Part shown: in pieces, positions 32,145-42,956 of the stretch | How positions within the stretch are numbered: position 1 is the first letter of the stretch | Layout of the letters: the number at the start of each line of letters is the position of its first letter | Source of the DNA: Lampris incognitus | Lineage: Eukaryota; Chordata; Actinopteri; Lampriformes; Lampridae | Assembly: GCF_029633865.1 (NCBI RefSeq) | Contig: NC_079211.1 | Coordinates: forward strand, 6,460,091-6,524,090 | Direction of reading: 5' to 3' | Length of the DNA stretch: 64,000 nucleotides | Translations under genes and position numbers: made by a program | The notes under the pieces: model-generated | Database searches by the model: none | What the model was told of the DNA's origin: nothing | The model's input: only the letters and a program-made list of their open reading frames with translations

Positions 32145-32969
32145 CAGGCACGGCTCCAGGATTTCAGTTTTGGGAGGGCCAGGCCGATTATGGATGGGCT
32201 TGGAATTCCCTAGGGGGGTCCGGGGGCATGCTCCCCCGGAAGAAAATTTTTCAATATTGATATTTTAAATGCATCAATTTGGTGCATTTTGAGACCAGAA
32301 TCGAGCTAGAAAGAATAACAAATGTAATCACACAAAAAGCCCCTCATAATTCATGCAACACTGACAAAATGAGCCAAAATGTTACAAATTACTCAGTGCA
32401 AAATATATATTGCTTGAACAGCAGCGGTACCATCACTTGCCAACGTTGAAAGCCAGTGAGTGACCATTTTGAACTATAATCCTATCACTGACCGACCAAT
32501 AGAGGGCGCAACAGGTCTGTGACCAAGCAACCACAGCCCAATCAGAGGCCCTGTCCCGATCCCCACCCTACGCGCTACCTAGAGTGGGGCAGTTTGGTAT
32601 TACAGCGTGGCGTAGGGCATGCAGAGTCCCCTTTGGGAAGGAGGTTTTAATGAATTGAATTGGGACGCCCGAGTAACGCGAGCAGAGCAGCGAGCCAGTA
32701 TTCAGAACTCGCTCATAACGTCATCCGTCATGTAAAGACGTGCGTGTCTCATGAACTTGCTTTGCGCATGAACATCAACACATAAAATTATGTTTATAAA
32801 AACTATTTTTAGCACAAAATCATGCGATTATTGGCTGATTTCGAATCATTTATGACTAAATGAAAATTTGTAAAAAATAATTTTTTTTTGGGTAGGAAAA
32901 TTGCAGGGTGGGCCTGGTGAAAAGTGGGCGGGCCTAGGACCGTCAGGCCCACCCATAACGCCGTGCCTG
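32145..32969. mobile_element. non-autonomous hAT transposon with perfect 8-bp target duplication
   Basis: The ends are CAGGCACGGC (left) and its inverse GCCGTGCCTG (right). The flanks are an exact GTCTACAT duplication (32137-32144 and 32970-32977). The 825-bp interior has no transposase frame. Sub-terminal regions are G/C-rich and contain GGGCGGGCCTAGG-type motifs. Confidence 0.9.
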
Positions 32970-33058
32970 GTCTACATGATCCTTACGTTTTCTAGCCCCT
33001 AACAACCACTGACAGCCCACAGTTTGTTCCCTCCGGACTGGTTGTTATGTCCAACATC

Positions 33059-33407
33059 AGCACGGTGGCACAGTGGTTAGCGCAGTCGCCTCACAGCAAG
33101 AAGGTCCTGGGTTTGAGCCCCGGGGTCGTCCAACCTTGGAGGTCGTCCTCTGTGTGGAGTTTGCATGCTCTCCCCGTGTCTGCGTGGGTTTCCTCCGGGG
33201 GCGCCGGTTTCCTCCCACAGTCCAAAGACATGGAGGTCAGGTGAATCTGCCGTACTAAATTGTCCCTAGGTGTGAGTGAGTGAGTGAGTGAGTGTGGGCC
33301 CCGTGATGGTCTGGTGGTCTGTCCAGGGGGCCTCCCCGCCTGCTGCCCAATGACTGCTGGGATAGGCTCCAGCATCCTGCGACCCTGAGAGCAGGGTAAG
33401 CGGTAAA
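33059..33407 (+). mobile_element. tRNA-derived SINE, family B (near full length)
   Basis: The head is GCACGGTGGCACAGTGGTTA, the B box is GGTTTGAGCCCC and the tail is TGGGATAGGCTCCAGCATCC then GCAGGGTAAGCGG. It contains a GTGA microsatellite at 33272-33298. Confidence 0.85.
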
Positions 33408-33865
33408 CTCTGCTCCTGCAGCTCCATGTGTAGAAGCTAACCAAAGCATGAGGTGTGATTCCTGCTGCCGCAACCTTACATGTTAGTTTACCTTGCTAAC
33501 GATATGAAGGAAAAACCATCCGCTTTATCCACGAAACTTTTAATGACGAGATGAAGAAGACGAAAAACTGAGGCAATCACGGTCACAGATGGACAAAACG
33601 TATTTAGATTCTACTCCTACTTCTGTTGCTGATAGATAACCATGACTGAGGCCTATTTTCCAAACCGTGCTCCTGCTGAGGGATATAATGTCCATCGACG
33701 AAGACTCAAGTCTGTTTGTCATACTGTGGTAGGAGGGTGTTCAAGATTTAAGCAGGTGACCTTCCAGTCACACGCCTGCCTTTCTTACAGCTGAGATGAA
33801 GTCAGCACTCTCTTTGGGTTTATCGTGCTACAAGAAAGCCACTCCAGAAGAACGAAGAGAGCTGC
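33408..33865. other. unannotated stretch
   Basis: No gene or repeat recognised. Confidence 0.45.
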
Positions 33866-34290
33866 CCCAGATAGCATCCGGATGTGGGCCACTTCAGGCA
33901 ATGATGCGGCACTGGTGGTCTTCTTCTGGCCCTGATGAAATGGATGTGAGCCTGAAGTGGCCCACATGTATAATAGCAAACGTGGCCCAAATATGGCAAA
34001 TCAGATGTGGGCTTTTTTGGGCAAAGATGCGGTGCTCTGGGCAACATGTGATCTGGATGTGACCCTGAAGTGGCCCGTGTGGTAAATGGTAAATATGGCC
34101 CAAATATCACAAAACACATATGGGCCACCTTTGGCAAATATGTGGCACACGCGGCATTGCTATGGCTTGGCTCTGACCCATATCTGGCAAACAGGAGCGG
34201 ACCGCCCAAGTGCCATCACTCCACGTGGTATGTGGGCCGGATGAAGTGTCGGGTGTGGGACGGGTCCGGGCCACAGCAGTTTTGCCGTCT
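33866..34290. repeat. interspersed repeat family E, copy 2
   Basis: Direct copy of 30333-30755, with about 25 extra bases near 34156-34190. Confidence 0.8.
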
Positions 34291-34465
34291 GGGACTTTAT
34301 TTTGTCATTGTATCGTTACAATGAAATGTGTCTTCTGCATGTAACCCATCCTGTTGTATAGCAGCAGGGGGCAGCTGCAGCACCCAGAGACCAACTCCAG
34401 TTCTTCGTTCCACTGCCTTGCTCATGGGCACGGGCAGGAGTATTAACCGTAACATGCATGTCTTT

Positions 34466-34626
34466 TTGATGGCGGGAGGAAACCGGAGCACCCGGAGGAA
34501 ACCCACGCAGACACGGGGACAATATGCAAACTCCACACAGAAAGGACCTGGGATGGTCTGGGGTTCAAACCCAGCACCTTCTTGTTGTGAGGCAACAGTG
34601 CTGACCACTGGGCCACCGTGCCGCCC
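34466..34626 (-). mobile_element. SINE family B, reverse orientation
   Basis: On the minus strand it starts GGGCGGCACGGTGGCCCAGT, has B box GGGTTTGAACCCC and continues through the family body to GGTTTCCTCCCGCC. The tail is missing. Confidence 0.8.
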
Positions 34627-35174
34627 AACAACTCTTGTCTTTGTGTAGGGTAAAGCATCTCTGGGTCCAGGGAGTTTTGCCGGGTCTGGACCAGCTGGAC
34701 TGATGGAAGATCTGCTCAGCGTGTCAGCTCATATTCAGAGTTATTTACACGGTAAATGAAAAGGTTTGCCACAAGGTATTTTACAGAAGGAAAACAAAAC
34801 CAGGAAAAATCTCTTGGGAAATCACAACAAATGCACACACATAAAAAAATCCCTTACTATATGTCAAAGGAAATTATTTTTGTAAATCTATAATGTGATT
34901 CTACCTAAAACTCAGAAAAGCAAGCTTAGGACGAATTCAAATCCCAGGGCCCGCTGCTCCGTACTCCTCTGTCAACATGTACTGAGGAGCCTGTGAGCAA
35001 GGCACAAAAGCAGGTGAATGTGTTTTCTGTCCCGGGACCTTCACCAGATACTTCCCAAAAAACTACCTCATCAAAATCCCAAACTAACACCGAAGACAAC
35101 AGAGAAACTTACAATGTGTGACACATCACACCTTGTTCACCGCCTGCTCACAGCCTGCAGCACCACCTAAAGAC
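34627..35174. other. unannotated stretch
   Basis: No gene or repeat recognised. Confidence 0.45.
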
Positions 35175-36010
35175 ACTCGAAGAGGATGAATCAGTTCATG
35201 TGGACTCAACGTTTACTGACACACACGTTTCATCACCATCTAAGTGACCCCTTCAGTCTCACCTGACTGCAGGTACCCCACCCTTATAAACAATACAGTG
35301 GCTGCAGGTGTCCCCACCCTTATAAACAATACAGTGGCTGCAGGTGTCCCCAACCTTATAAACAATACAGTGGCTGCAGGTGTCCCACCCTTATAAACCA
35401 GACAGTGGCTGCAGGTGTCCCCACCCTTATAAACCATACAGTGGCTGCAGGTGTCCCCACCCTTATAAATAATACAGTGACTGCAGGTACCCCCACCCTT
35501 ATAAACAATACAGTGGCTGCAGGTGTCCCCACCCTTATAAATAATACAGTGACTGCAGGTACCCCCACCCTTATAAACAATACAGTGGCTGCAGGTGTCC
35601 CACCCTTATAAACAATACAGTGACTGCAGGTGTCCCACCCTTATGAACAATACAGTGACTGCAGGTACCCCCACCCTTATAAACAATACAGTGACTGCAG
35701 GTGTCCCACCCTTATGAACAATACAGTGACTGCAGGTACCCCCACCCTTATAAACAATACAGTGACTGCAGGTACCCCCACCCTTATAAACAATACAGTG
35801 GCCTAACAACCGAGACCAACGACCAGTTTCATATGCTGGTTGTTGGTCTCGGTCATGGGTGTGACCATTAAGTAGAGTCTCGATGGCCATGTGTACTATT
35901 AACAGAGGATTTGGGAATGGTTGCAATCACAGCATTGTATGATGGTGACAGATTTACTCTTAGATCCCCCCCCGCCCCCCCGGTTCAGGGATGGTCATTA
36001 CCTCTTCACA
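35175..36010 (-). mobile_element. Penelope-like element terminal region with internal array
   Basis: On the minus strand it matches the terminal part of the PLE at 13591-14975 (TGAACTGATTC, AACCAGCATATGAAACTGGT, AGTACACATGGCC, AGCCACTCTATGTGAAGAGG). A 36-bp unit from within it is expanded to about 15 copies (35268-35800). Confidence 0.82.
35268..35800. repeat. 36-bp minisatellite, about 15 units
   Basis: The unit is CTGCAGGTGTCCCCACCCTT plus ATAAACAATACAGTGG. A single copy of the same sequence, reverse complemented, is part of the PLE terminal repeat at 14715-14765. Units alternate between GTGTCC and GTACCC variants, showing higher-order duplication of blocks. Confidence 0.95.
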
Positions 36011-36060
36011 TAGAGTGGCTATGTTGCAGGTGGCTGCTGGAGGTGAGGGTGGCATCACAG

Positions 36061-38412
36061 AGTGTACCAGGCCCCAGTGGCGTCTCCAGTGTGCCAGGCC
36101 CCAGAGGCATCTCTAGTGCGCCAGGCCCCAGAGGGGTCTCCAGTGTGCCAGGCCCCAGAGGTGTCTCCAGTGTGCCAGGCCCCAGTGGCATCTCTAGTGC
36201 GCCAGGCCCCAGAGGGGTCTCCAGTGTGCCAGGCCCCAGAGGTGTCTCCAGTGTGCCAGGCCCCAGTGGCATCTCTAGTGCGCCAGGCCCCAGAGGCGTC
36301 TCCAGTGTGCCAGGCCCCAGCAACGTCTCCAGTGTGCCAGGCCCCAGTGGCATCTCTAGTGCGCCAGGCCCCAGAGGCGTCTCCAGTGTACCAGGCCCCA
36401 GAGGCATCTCTAGTGCGCCAGGCCCCAGAGGGGTCTCCAGTGTGCCAGGCCCCAGAGGTGTCTCCAGTGTGCCAGGCCCCAGTGGCATCTCTAGTGCGCC
36501 AGGCCCCAGAGGGGTCTCCAGTGTGCCAGGCCCCAGAGGTGTCTCTAGTGCGCCAGGCCCCAGAGGTGTCTCCAGTGTACCAGGCCCCAGAGGCGTCTCC
36601 AGTGTACCAGGCCCCAGAGGTGTCTCCAGTGTACCAGGCCCCAGAGGCGTCTCCAGTGTGCCAGGCCCCAGTGGCGTCTCCAGTGTACCAGGCCCCAGAG
36701 GCGTCTCCAGTGTGCCAGGCCCCAGAGGTGTCTCTAGTGCACCAGGCCCCAGAGGCATCTCAAGTGTGCCAGGCCCCAGAGGCGTCTGCAGTGTACCAGG
36801 CCCCAGAGGCGTCTCAAGTGCGCCAGGGCCCAGAGGCGTCTCTAGTGTACCAGGCCCGAGGCGTCTCCAGTGTGCCAGGCCCCAGAGGCGTCTCAAGTGT
36901 GCCAGGCACCAGAGGCGTCTCCAGTGTACCAGGCCCCAGAGGCGTCTGCAGTGTACCAGGCCCCAGAGGCGTCTCAAGTGCGCCAGGGCCCAGAGGCGTC
37001 TCTAGTGTACCAGGCCAGAGGCGTCTCGAGTGTGCCAGGCACCAGAGGCGTCTCCAGTGTACCAGGCCCCAGAGGCGTCTCAAGTGTGCCAGGCCCCAGA
37101 GGCGTCTCAAGTGTGCCAGGCCCCAGAGGCGTCTCAAGTGTGCCAGGCCCCAGAGGCGTCTCCAGTGTGCCAGGCCCCAGAGGCATCTCCAGCATGCCAG
37201 GCCCCAGAGGCATCTCCAGCGTGCCAGGCCCCAGAGGCGTCTCAAGTGTGCCAGGCCCCAGAGGCGTCTCAAGTGTGCCAGGCCCCAGAGGCGTCTCCAG
37301 TGTGCCAGGGCCCAGAGGCGTCTCCAGCGTGCCAGGCCCCAGAGGCATCTCCAGCGTGCCAGGCCCCAGAGGCGTCTCTAGTGCGCCAGGCCCCAGAGGC
37401 ATCTCCAGTGCACCAGGCCCCAGAGGCGTCTCTAGTGTGCCAGGCCCCAGAGGCGTCTCAAGTGTGCCAGGCCCCAGAGGCGTCTCCAGTGTGCCAGGCC
37501 CCAGAGGCTTCTCCAGTGTGCCAGGCCCCAGAGGCATCTCCAGTGTGCCAGGCCCCAGAGGCGTCTCTAGTGTGCCAGGCCCCAGAGGCGTCTCCAGTGT
37601 ACCAGGGCCCAGAGGCGTCTCTAGTGCGCCAGGCCCCAGAGGCGTCTCCAGTGTACCAGGCCCCAGAGGCGTCTCCAGTGTACCAGGCCCCAGAGGCGTC
37701 TCTAGTGTGTCAGGCCCCAGAGGCATCTCAAGTGTGCCAGGCCCCAGAGGCGTCTCCAGTGTGCCAGGCCCCAGAGGCGTCTCCAGTGTACCAGGCCCCA
37801 GAGGCGTCTCTAGTGTGTCAGGCCCCAGAGGCGTCTCAAGTGTGCCAGGCCCCAGAGGCGTCTCAAGTGTGCCAGGCCCCAGAGGCATCTCCAGTGTGCC
37901 AGGCCCCAGAGGCGTCTCCAGCGTGCCAGGCCCCAGAGGCATCTCCAGCGTGCCAGGCCCCAGAGGCGTCTCTAGTGCGCCAGGCCCCAGAGGCGTCTCC
38001 AGTGCACCAGGCCCCAGAGGCGTCTCTAGTGTGCCAGGCCCCAGAGGCATCTCAAGTGTGCCAGGCCCCAGAGGCGTCTCCAGTGTGCCAGGCCCCAGAG
38101 GCTTCTCCAGTGTGCCAGGCCCCAGAGGCGTCTCTAGTGTGCCAGGCCCCAGAGGCGTCTCCAGTGTACCAGGCCCCAGAGGCGTCTCTAGTGCGCCAGG
38201 CCCCAGAGGCGTCTCCAGTGTACCAGGCCCCAGAGGCGTCTCCAGTGTACCAGGCCCCAGAGGCGTCTCTAGTGTGTCAGGCCCCAGAGGCATCTCAAGT
38301 GTGCCAGGCCCCAGAGGCTTCTCCAGTGTGCCAGGCCCCAGAGGCGTCTCCAGTGTGCCAGGCCCCAGAGGCGTCTCCAGTGTGCCAGGGCCCAGCGGCG
38401 TCTCCAGTGTGC
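36061..38412. repeat. 27-bp minisatellite, about 87 units
   Basis: The unit is GTGCCAGGCCCCAGAGGCGT plus CTCCAGT. Because 27 is a multiple of three and the unit lacks stops, three frames stay open for hundreds of codons: + strand VSSVPGPRG, + strand SPVCQAPEA, - strand LETPLGPGT. Small indels near 36855 and 37013 swap frames. There is no start context, splice evidence or flanking domain, so I treat the open frames as artefacts rather than a collagen-like gene. Confidence 0.93.
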
Positions 38413-39499
38413 ACAGTTCGGCCACGGTGGAGGTCAGCCAGGCCCCAGCCCATTTACAAACAATTTGGTTGTTCGAGACTCACTTAGTAGAACTGAATGA
38501 TTGTTACATGTTTGTCTCAGTGAGCAGAGAGTTATTTTAGTTTGCATCTACTACAAGTCTTAATTTAAGGTCCTTTTCATTCCCATATCCGATTACCAGT
38601 ATGCTAGTACATGGCCGGCAAATATGTACCTAAACAACAACTTGTAAAATGTCTTTAGGTTTCACAAAATAATCATGCTTATTTGAACAAACAAGTTGCA
38701 GAGGAACAAAACATTCACGGATACTGCAGCAACATGTTAAATGTAATACACCAATAAAAAATGTCATCTTTAATTAGTGTGTTACAGTCTGATGGAGAAA
38801 TGAATCGACTTAGTTTGCAGTGAACTGTGGTGAAGGCATTTTCAGACGTTTTAAACCTTAAGGTGATGTTATGAATAGACCTACAGTTGTTCAGAAACCC
38901 CTACAGCCACATAAGATGGGGCTTTGAATAATCACCCGGAATCACGCCTAGAATAATTTGCATAATTTATTTGGATAACCACCACAGCTGATAAAGTCCC
39001 AAATTCAGGACGTTGTTCCAAATCCTTTATCATGCCACCAAAATATAGAAATCTGAGGTAGTAGATCCCAGATCAGCCTGCTCATCTACATTTTGGCCTG
39101 CATGACAGTGAGACTTGAAGTGAACCTTAGCTGATTGCCTTTCACATTTAAATACATTTTAAGTTATAACAAACATGAGCAATATCCAATATTGTTAGAT
39201 AGAAATAGAAACATAAATAACATTTATCTTTCCTTGATTTCCAAACATGAATATTTGGATAATTTCACCTTTTATTGCATATTAAATTCACCTCGTGACC
39301 AGTGGCAGTGATCTGAGCCCTCAACTTCGAGGGAAGAATAATTTAAGGGGATAAGTTTTACATCCATTCTGGGGAAAAAGTGCCAGCCAATGTTTTGGTC
39401 AATATTTACAAAACACAGAATGATATTTTGGAAGTAAAGAGCTTAAGCTTAAAATTCCTATAAAATCACCACAGGGTTTGTTTTCATAATTTTCCTCCA
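38413..39499. other. unannotated AT-rich stretch
   Basis: No gene or repeat recognised. Confidence 0.45.
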
Positions 39500-40390
39500 T
39501 CGCCTCAGGTTGAGAGTGACAGCACGTTATCTTCTGACGCTCACATCAACAGTGTGACTCGGTCTGCATAAGTCCACCTACGCAATATTAATCATCTCCG
39601 CCCATCACTTACACCTAACAGCACTGCCATACTCACTCACACCCTGGCTACATCCTGTACTGACTACTGCAGTTCTATCCTCTTTGGTCTTCCCCTCAAG
39701 TGTCTTCATAAACTTCAGTCGGTCCAGAATCCAGCTGCCGGTATCAGTACCAGAACTCCTTCCATAGATCATATCCCTCCTGTTCTTCAGCAGCTCCACT
39801 GGCTCCCTGTTAAATACCGTACTGACTTCAAGATCCTGCTCCTCACCTTTAAGGCCCTTAATAACCTAGCTCCTTCATGTCTTTCTGAACTCCTTCATAT
39901 CCACACGCCCTCCTGCACTCTCAGATCCTCTTCTGCTCTCCAACTCACTACACCATCGGCCCGCTGGACTACCATGGGATCTAGAACTGGACTACCATGG
40001 GGTCTAGAACTGGGCTACCATGGGGTCTAGAGCCTTCGGTCATTCTGCCCCCCGCCTGTGGACCTCTCTCCCACAAGACATTCACAACACTGACTCTATT
40101 TCAACCTTCACATCCCATCTCAAAATGCACCTTTTCACACTGGCATATTCAGTCTGATCCACGCTGCACTGAGTTTTGTGCAGATGATGATTTTATACTT
40201 TATACTATCTGTTGTGTTAACTTTTTATGGTCTACCCTGCTTTGTTTTGCTTTTATGCTGTCTGATACAGTGCTGCTTGTTTTTACTGGGTTCTGTAAGG
40301 TGTCCTAGAGTGCTCTGAAAGGCGGCCACAAATAAAATGTATTATAATAATTATTATAATAATTATTATTATTATTATAATTATTATGTC
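39500..40390 (+). mobile_element. 3' part of a LINE (L2/CR1-like), 5'-truncated
   Basis: It encodes the typical C-terminal region after the reverse transcriptase ([47 protein letters not shown]), with frameshifts, and ends in ATT-rich repeats (40337-40390). A short CTACCATGGG motif is triplicated near 39970-40022. Confidence 0.8.
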
Positions 40391-41268
40391 GTCGGTGATG
40401 AATCGCTGATCTATGAATGCAACTCCTTCACTTTGAAGGAAAACCTCGACCAAGGTTTATTTCGGCCACCTTGTGGAAATAACCGGAATTACATCACACG
40501 CACCGAAATAAGGGCTCGATTAGATTTGTCACGAGGGGCACAATCCTGTAGAATGACACAGAGGCAACAGATGTGTAAAGGACAGATGTGTAAAGGACAG
40601 ATGTGTAAAAGGCATCGGACATATCTAACAGCGTGGCATTACTTATTGATCCCTCCCCACCGTGTTGCAGCTGAGGTGCGGATCCGGGGTTTCACTTGTG
40701 ATTAATGGGAGCGGGAGCAGTGTTGACAAGGCAGTTTTAATAATTCAGCGGAGGGATTGTATTTTCCAGGTTGCATCCAGCACGTGCAGTCACGCTAACG
40801 CTCAGTGACGGTCAGCTTTCACAAACACCGTGCAACTGCTGCTCTTCCAGTCACGTGGCGGGGCAACTGGGGCTCCCGCCCCGCAGGCCCAACACTTACT
40901 AGCCAGTATTCTCGGTAGACAGAAAACCCCGTCTCACAAACACTGCAGAGATGTGAAGATGATGCATCGTTTTAATACAAGCCCCTCTATGGTGGTAATA
41001 ATAACAATACAGTGTGTTTCATCTCCAACGGTCGATGTCTCAGTTCATCTCCAGCTGCATGTTGGCTGAAAGCCCTTTTATTTTCCAGCTGCATACTGTA
41101 TAATAAGCACATTACCCTCCACTGCTCCATAATGGTGTGGTTTATCCGATAACTGCTGACTCTCTGGTCTCTTTGGATAAAGGTGCCTGCTAAATACACA
41201 CAATTTACACTGCAATGCGGTTAAGGTTAAAGGAACAGCGTGACACAAAGGCTTCAGACAGAACACGT
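40391..41268. other. unannotated stretch 3' of the annexin gene
   Basis: Contains a 15-bp motif (AGATGTGTAAAGGAC) repeated three times at 40568-40611. A reverse AATAAA (TTTATT at 41077-41082) could be a poly(A) signal of the annexin transcript on the minus strand. Nothing else seen. Confidence 0.4.
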
Positions 41269-41737
41269 GGTAACACTTTAGTATGGGGAACATATTCTAA
41301 GTAAAAAAACTTAATTACTAGTGAATTAGTAATGATCAAGATGTCACTTTAGTATGGGGAACATATTCTAAGTAACAAAAACTTAATTTAGAGTAATGTA
41401 ACACTATGAACACTTGTAGTTTTGTGTGTTGTTATGTAAGAACAGACCATATTCATTAAGTGTTAGTAAGGGAGAATAACTCTTCTTGTGGTACTACCAC
41501 CTTATAAAGGCCATACTAAGCAAAGCATATTGAGATGGTACTACTAATAAGCAATAATTCTGAGGTTATAGAGGGAAAATCATAGTTAATGGCTTACTGG
41601 TTGTATAATAAGGCCATGCAGAATAAGGCATTAATGAGTACGTAATAATGACCAATTAAGAGCCAATATGTTGCTAATTTGCATGCTAATAAGCACCTAA
41701 TTAATGGTGTATATGTTCCCCATACTAAAGTGTTACC
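41269..41737 (-). mobile_element. hAT-type MITE, copy 2
   Basis: The same 470-bp element as 20102-20572 but inverted, with perfect 8-bp target duplication (GAACACGT at 41261-41268 and 41738-41745). It lies within about 200 bp downstream of the annexin stop codon, probably inside the 3' UTR. Confidence 0.92.
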
Positions 41738-41927
41738 GAACACGTTTGTAACGGCTCTCCCTGAACCTGCTGAAACAAACAACTCCATGAGTCAAAAATC
41801 AGAATCAGGTAATTCACACGAATCCAATCAACAGCAAACTCATGTCAGAGAAACGGCTCCGGATCAATAACCTCCTCCCCCGCTGTCACCGATCATCTCC
41901 CAGCGCCCCCGTAAGGCCGCGTTGCCA

Positions 41928-41987
41928 TTAATCATCGCCACCACAGAGATACAGCAGAGTCTTCTGGTAGTCTCCGGTCGTGTCCTC
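41928..41987 (-). CDS. anxa5: annexin A5-like, last coding exon
   Basis: Minus strand, acceptor ctctag, then EDTTGDYQKTLLYLCGGDD and TAA (41930-41928). This is the C terminus of annexin repeat IV; annexins of this group end LCGGDD or LCGEDD. It joins the 45283 exon in phase 0. Annexins bind phosphatidylserine membranes through calcium; annexin A5 forms two-dimensional lattices on membranes and is cytosolic or extracellular. Confidence 0.95.
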   Translation of the reverse strand, partial: EDTTGDYQKTLLYLCGGDD

Positions 41988-42757
41988 CTAGAGCACAGAG
42001 ACACGCTGCTGTGAGTTCAAACACAGAATTCACGACTCAGACAAACACCAGCCTGACCGAACTCTGCCGCTACCCAGGGTTCCGGTCCAAATCAGCATGT
42101 TGGGAACGGTCTCGCCCGGACGGAACAGCTAACACACAGCACGTGAAAGGCACGAGAAAGTGTTTAACCTGAAGAGGTAAACAACATTTAACCTCAGGGG
42201 TTTGCCCCATTAGCCCTCACAACCACCGGCATTTCACTCCTACCAAAAACGGTCATTTTGACCGCCCACGGTTTTTAAACTCTATATTGTGTCAAGATAA
42301 ATACCCAGTTGAGATATTAATGCATTACATACGTTAGTATGTCTGTTATGAAACTAACTGACACCAAAATTAACATTTTAACAACTTTAAGATACTATTT
42401 TTCCAACAATTCAAAATGGCCGCTGTCCAACGCCTGTAAATACTGCAACGCCTCGGTGGTAGTCATGGTGCGTCTGTAAGCAGACATGTTGGACATTATC
42501 ACACATCAAGTTTAGACTATTTCTCTGCACTGGAGGACGCTAGTGTGTTTCTAGGACAGAATAACGAACTTCACGAAGGAAGGTCATAAATACTGACGTG
42601 ACGCACACGATGACGCGCAAATCACGAGCGGACATTTTGACTGCTCGTGGTCGTTTTAGGTAGAGTTTATCATAACTTTTTTGTGCAATTAATCTAAAAC
42701 TCATTTTAATGCAAATATATGCAATTTTAGGAGCATTCAGGGAGCAGCAGGTCTCTA

Positions 42758-42789
<32 letters not shown>

Positions 42790-42956
42790 ATTAAACTTTA
42801 AAAATCCAAAAAGGTCAAAATGACCTGCTTGATCATTCTAGCGTTAAAAGTGTAATTTAAAGCGGCAATCTCGAAGATTCCTACTTCAATAAATATCCAT
42901 TAGGTTACTATCTTTCATCAAACGAGATGACACTAACGATTCCAACAGGGGAATGA
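41988..42956. other. annexin intron, possible piggyBac-like remnant
   Basis: Around 42235-42850 repeated motifs such as GGTCATTTTGACCGCC and AAAGGTCAAAATGACCTGCT, followed by GCGTTAA, recall TTAA-targeting fish elements, but I could not match both ends. A short CA run lies at 42768-42784. Confidence 0.35.

Noticed and set aside
36870-38540. 556-codon collagen-like open frame
   Set aside because: Entirely a 27-bp tandem array whose length is a multiple of three; equally long frames exist in another + frame and on the - strand, and no start context or flanking domain is present.
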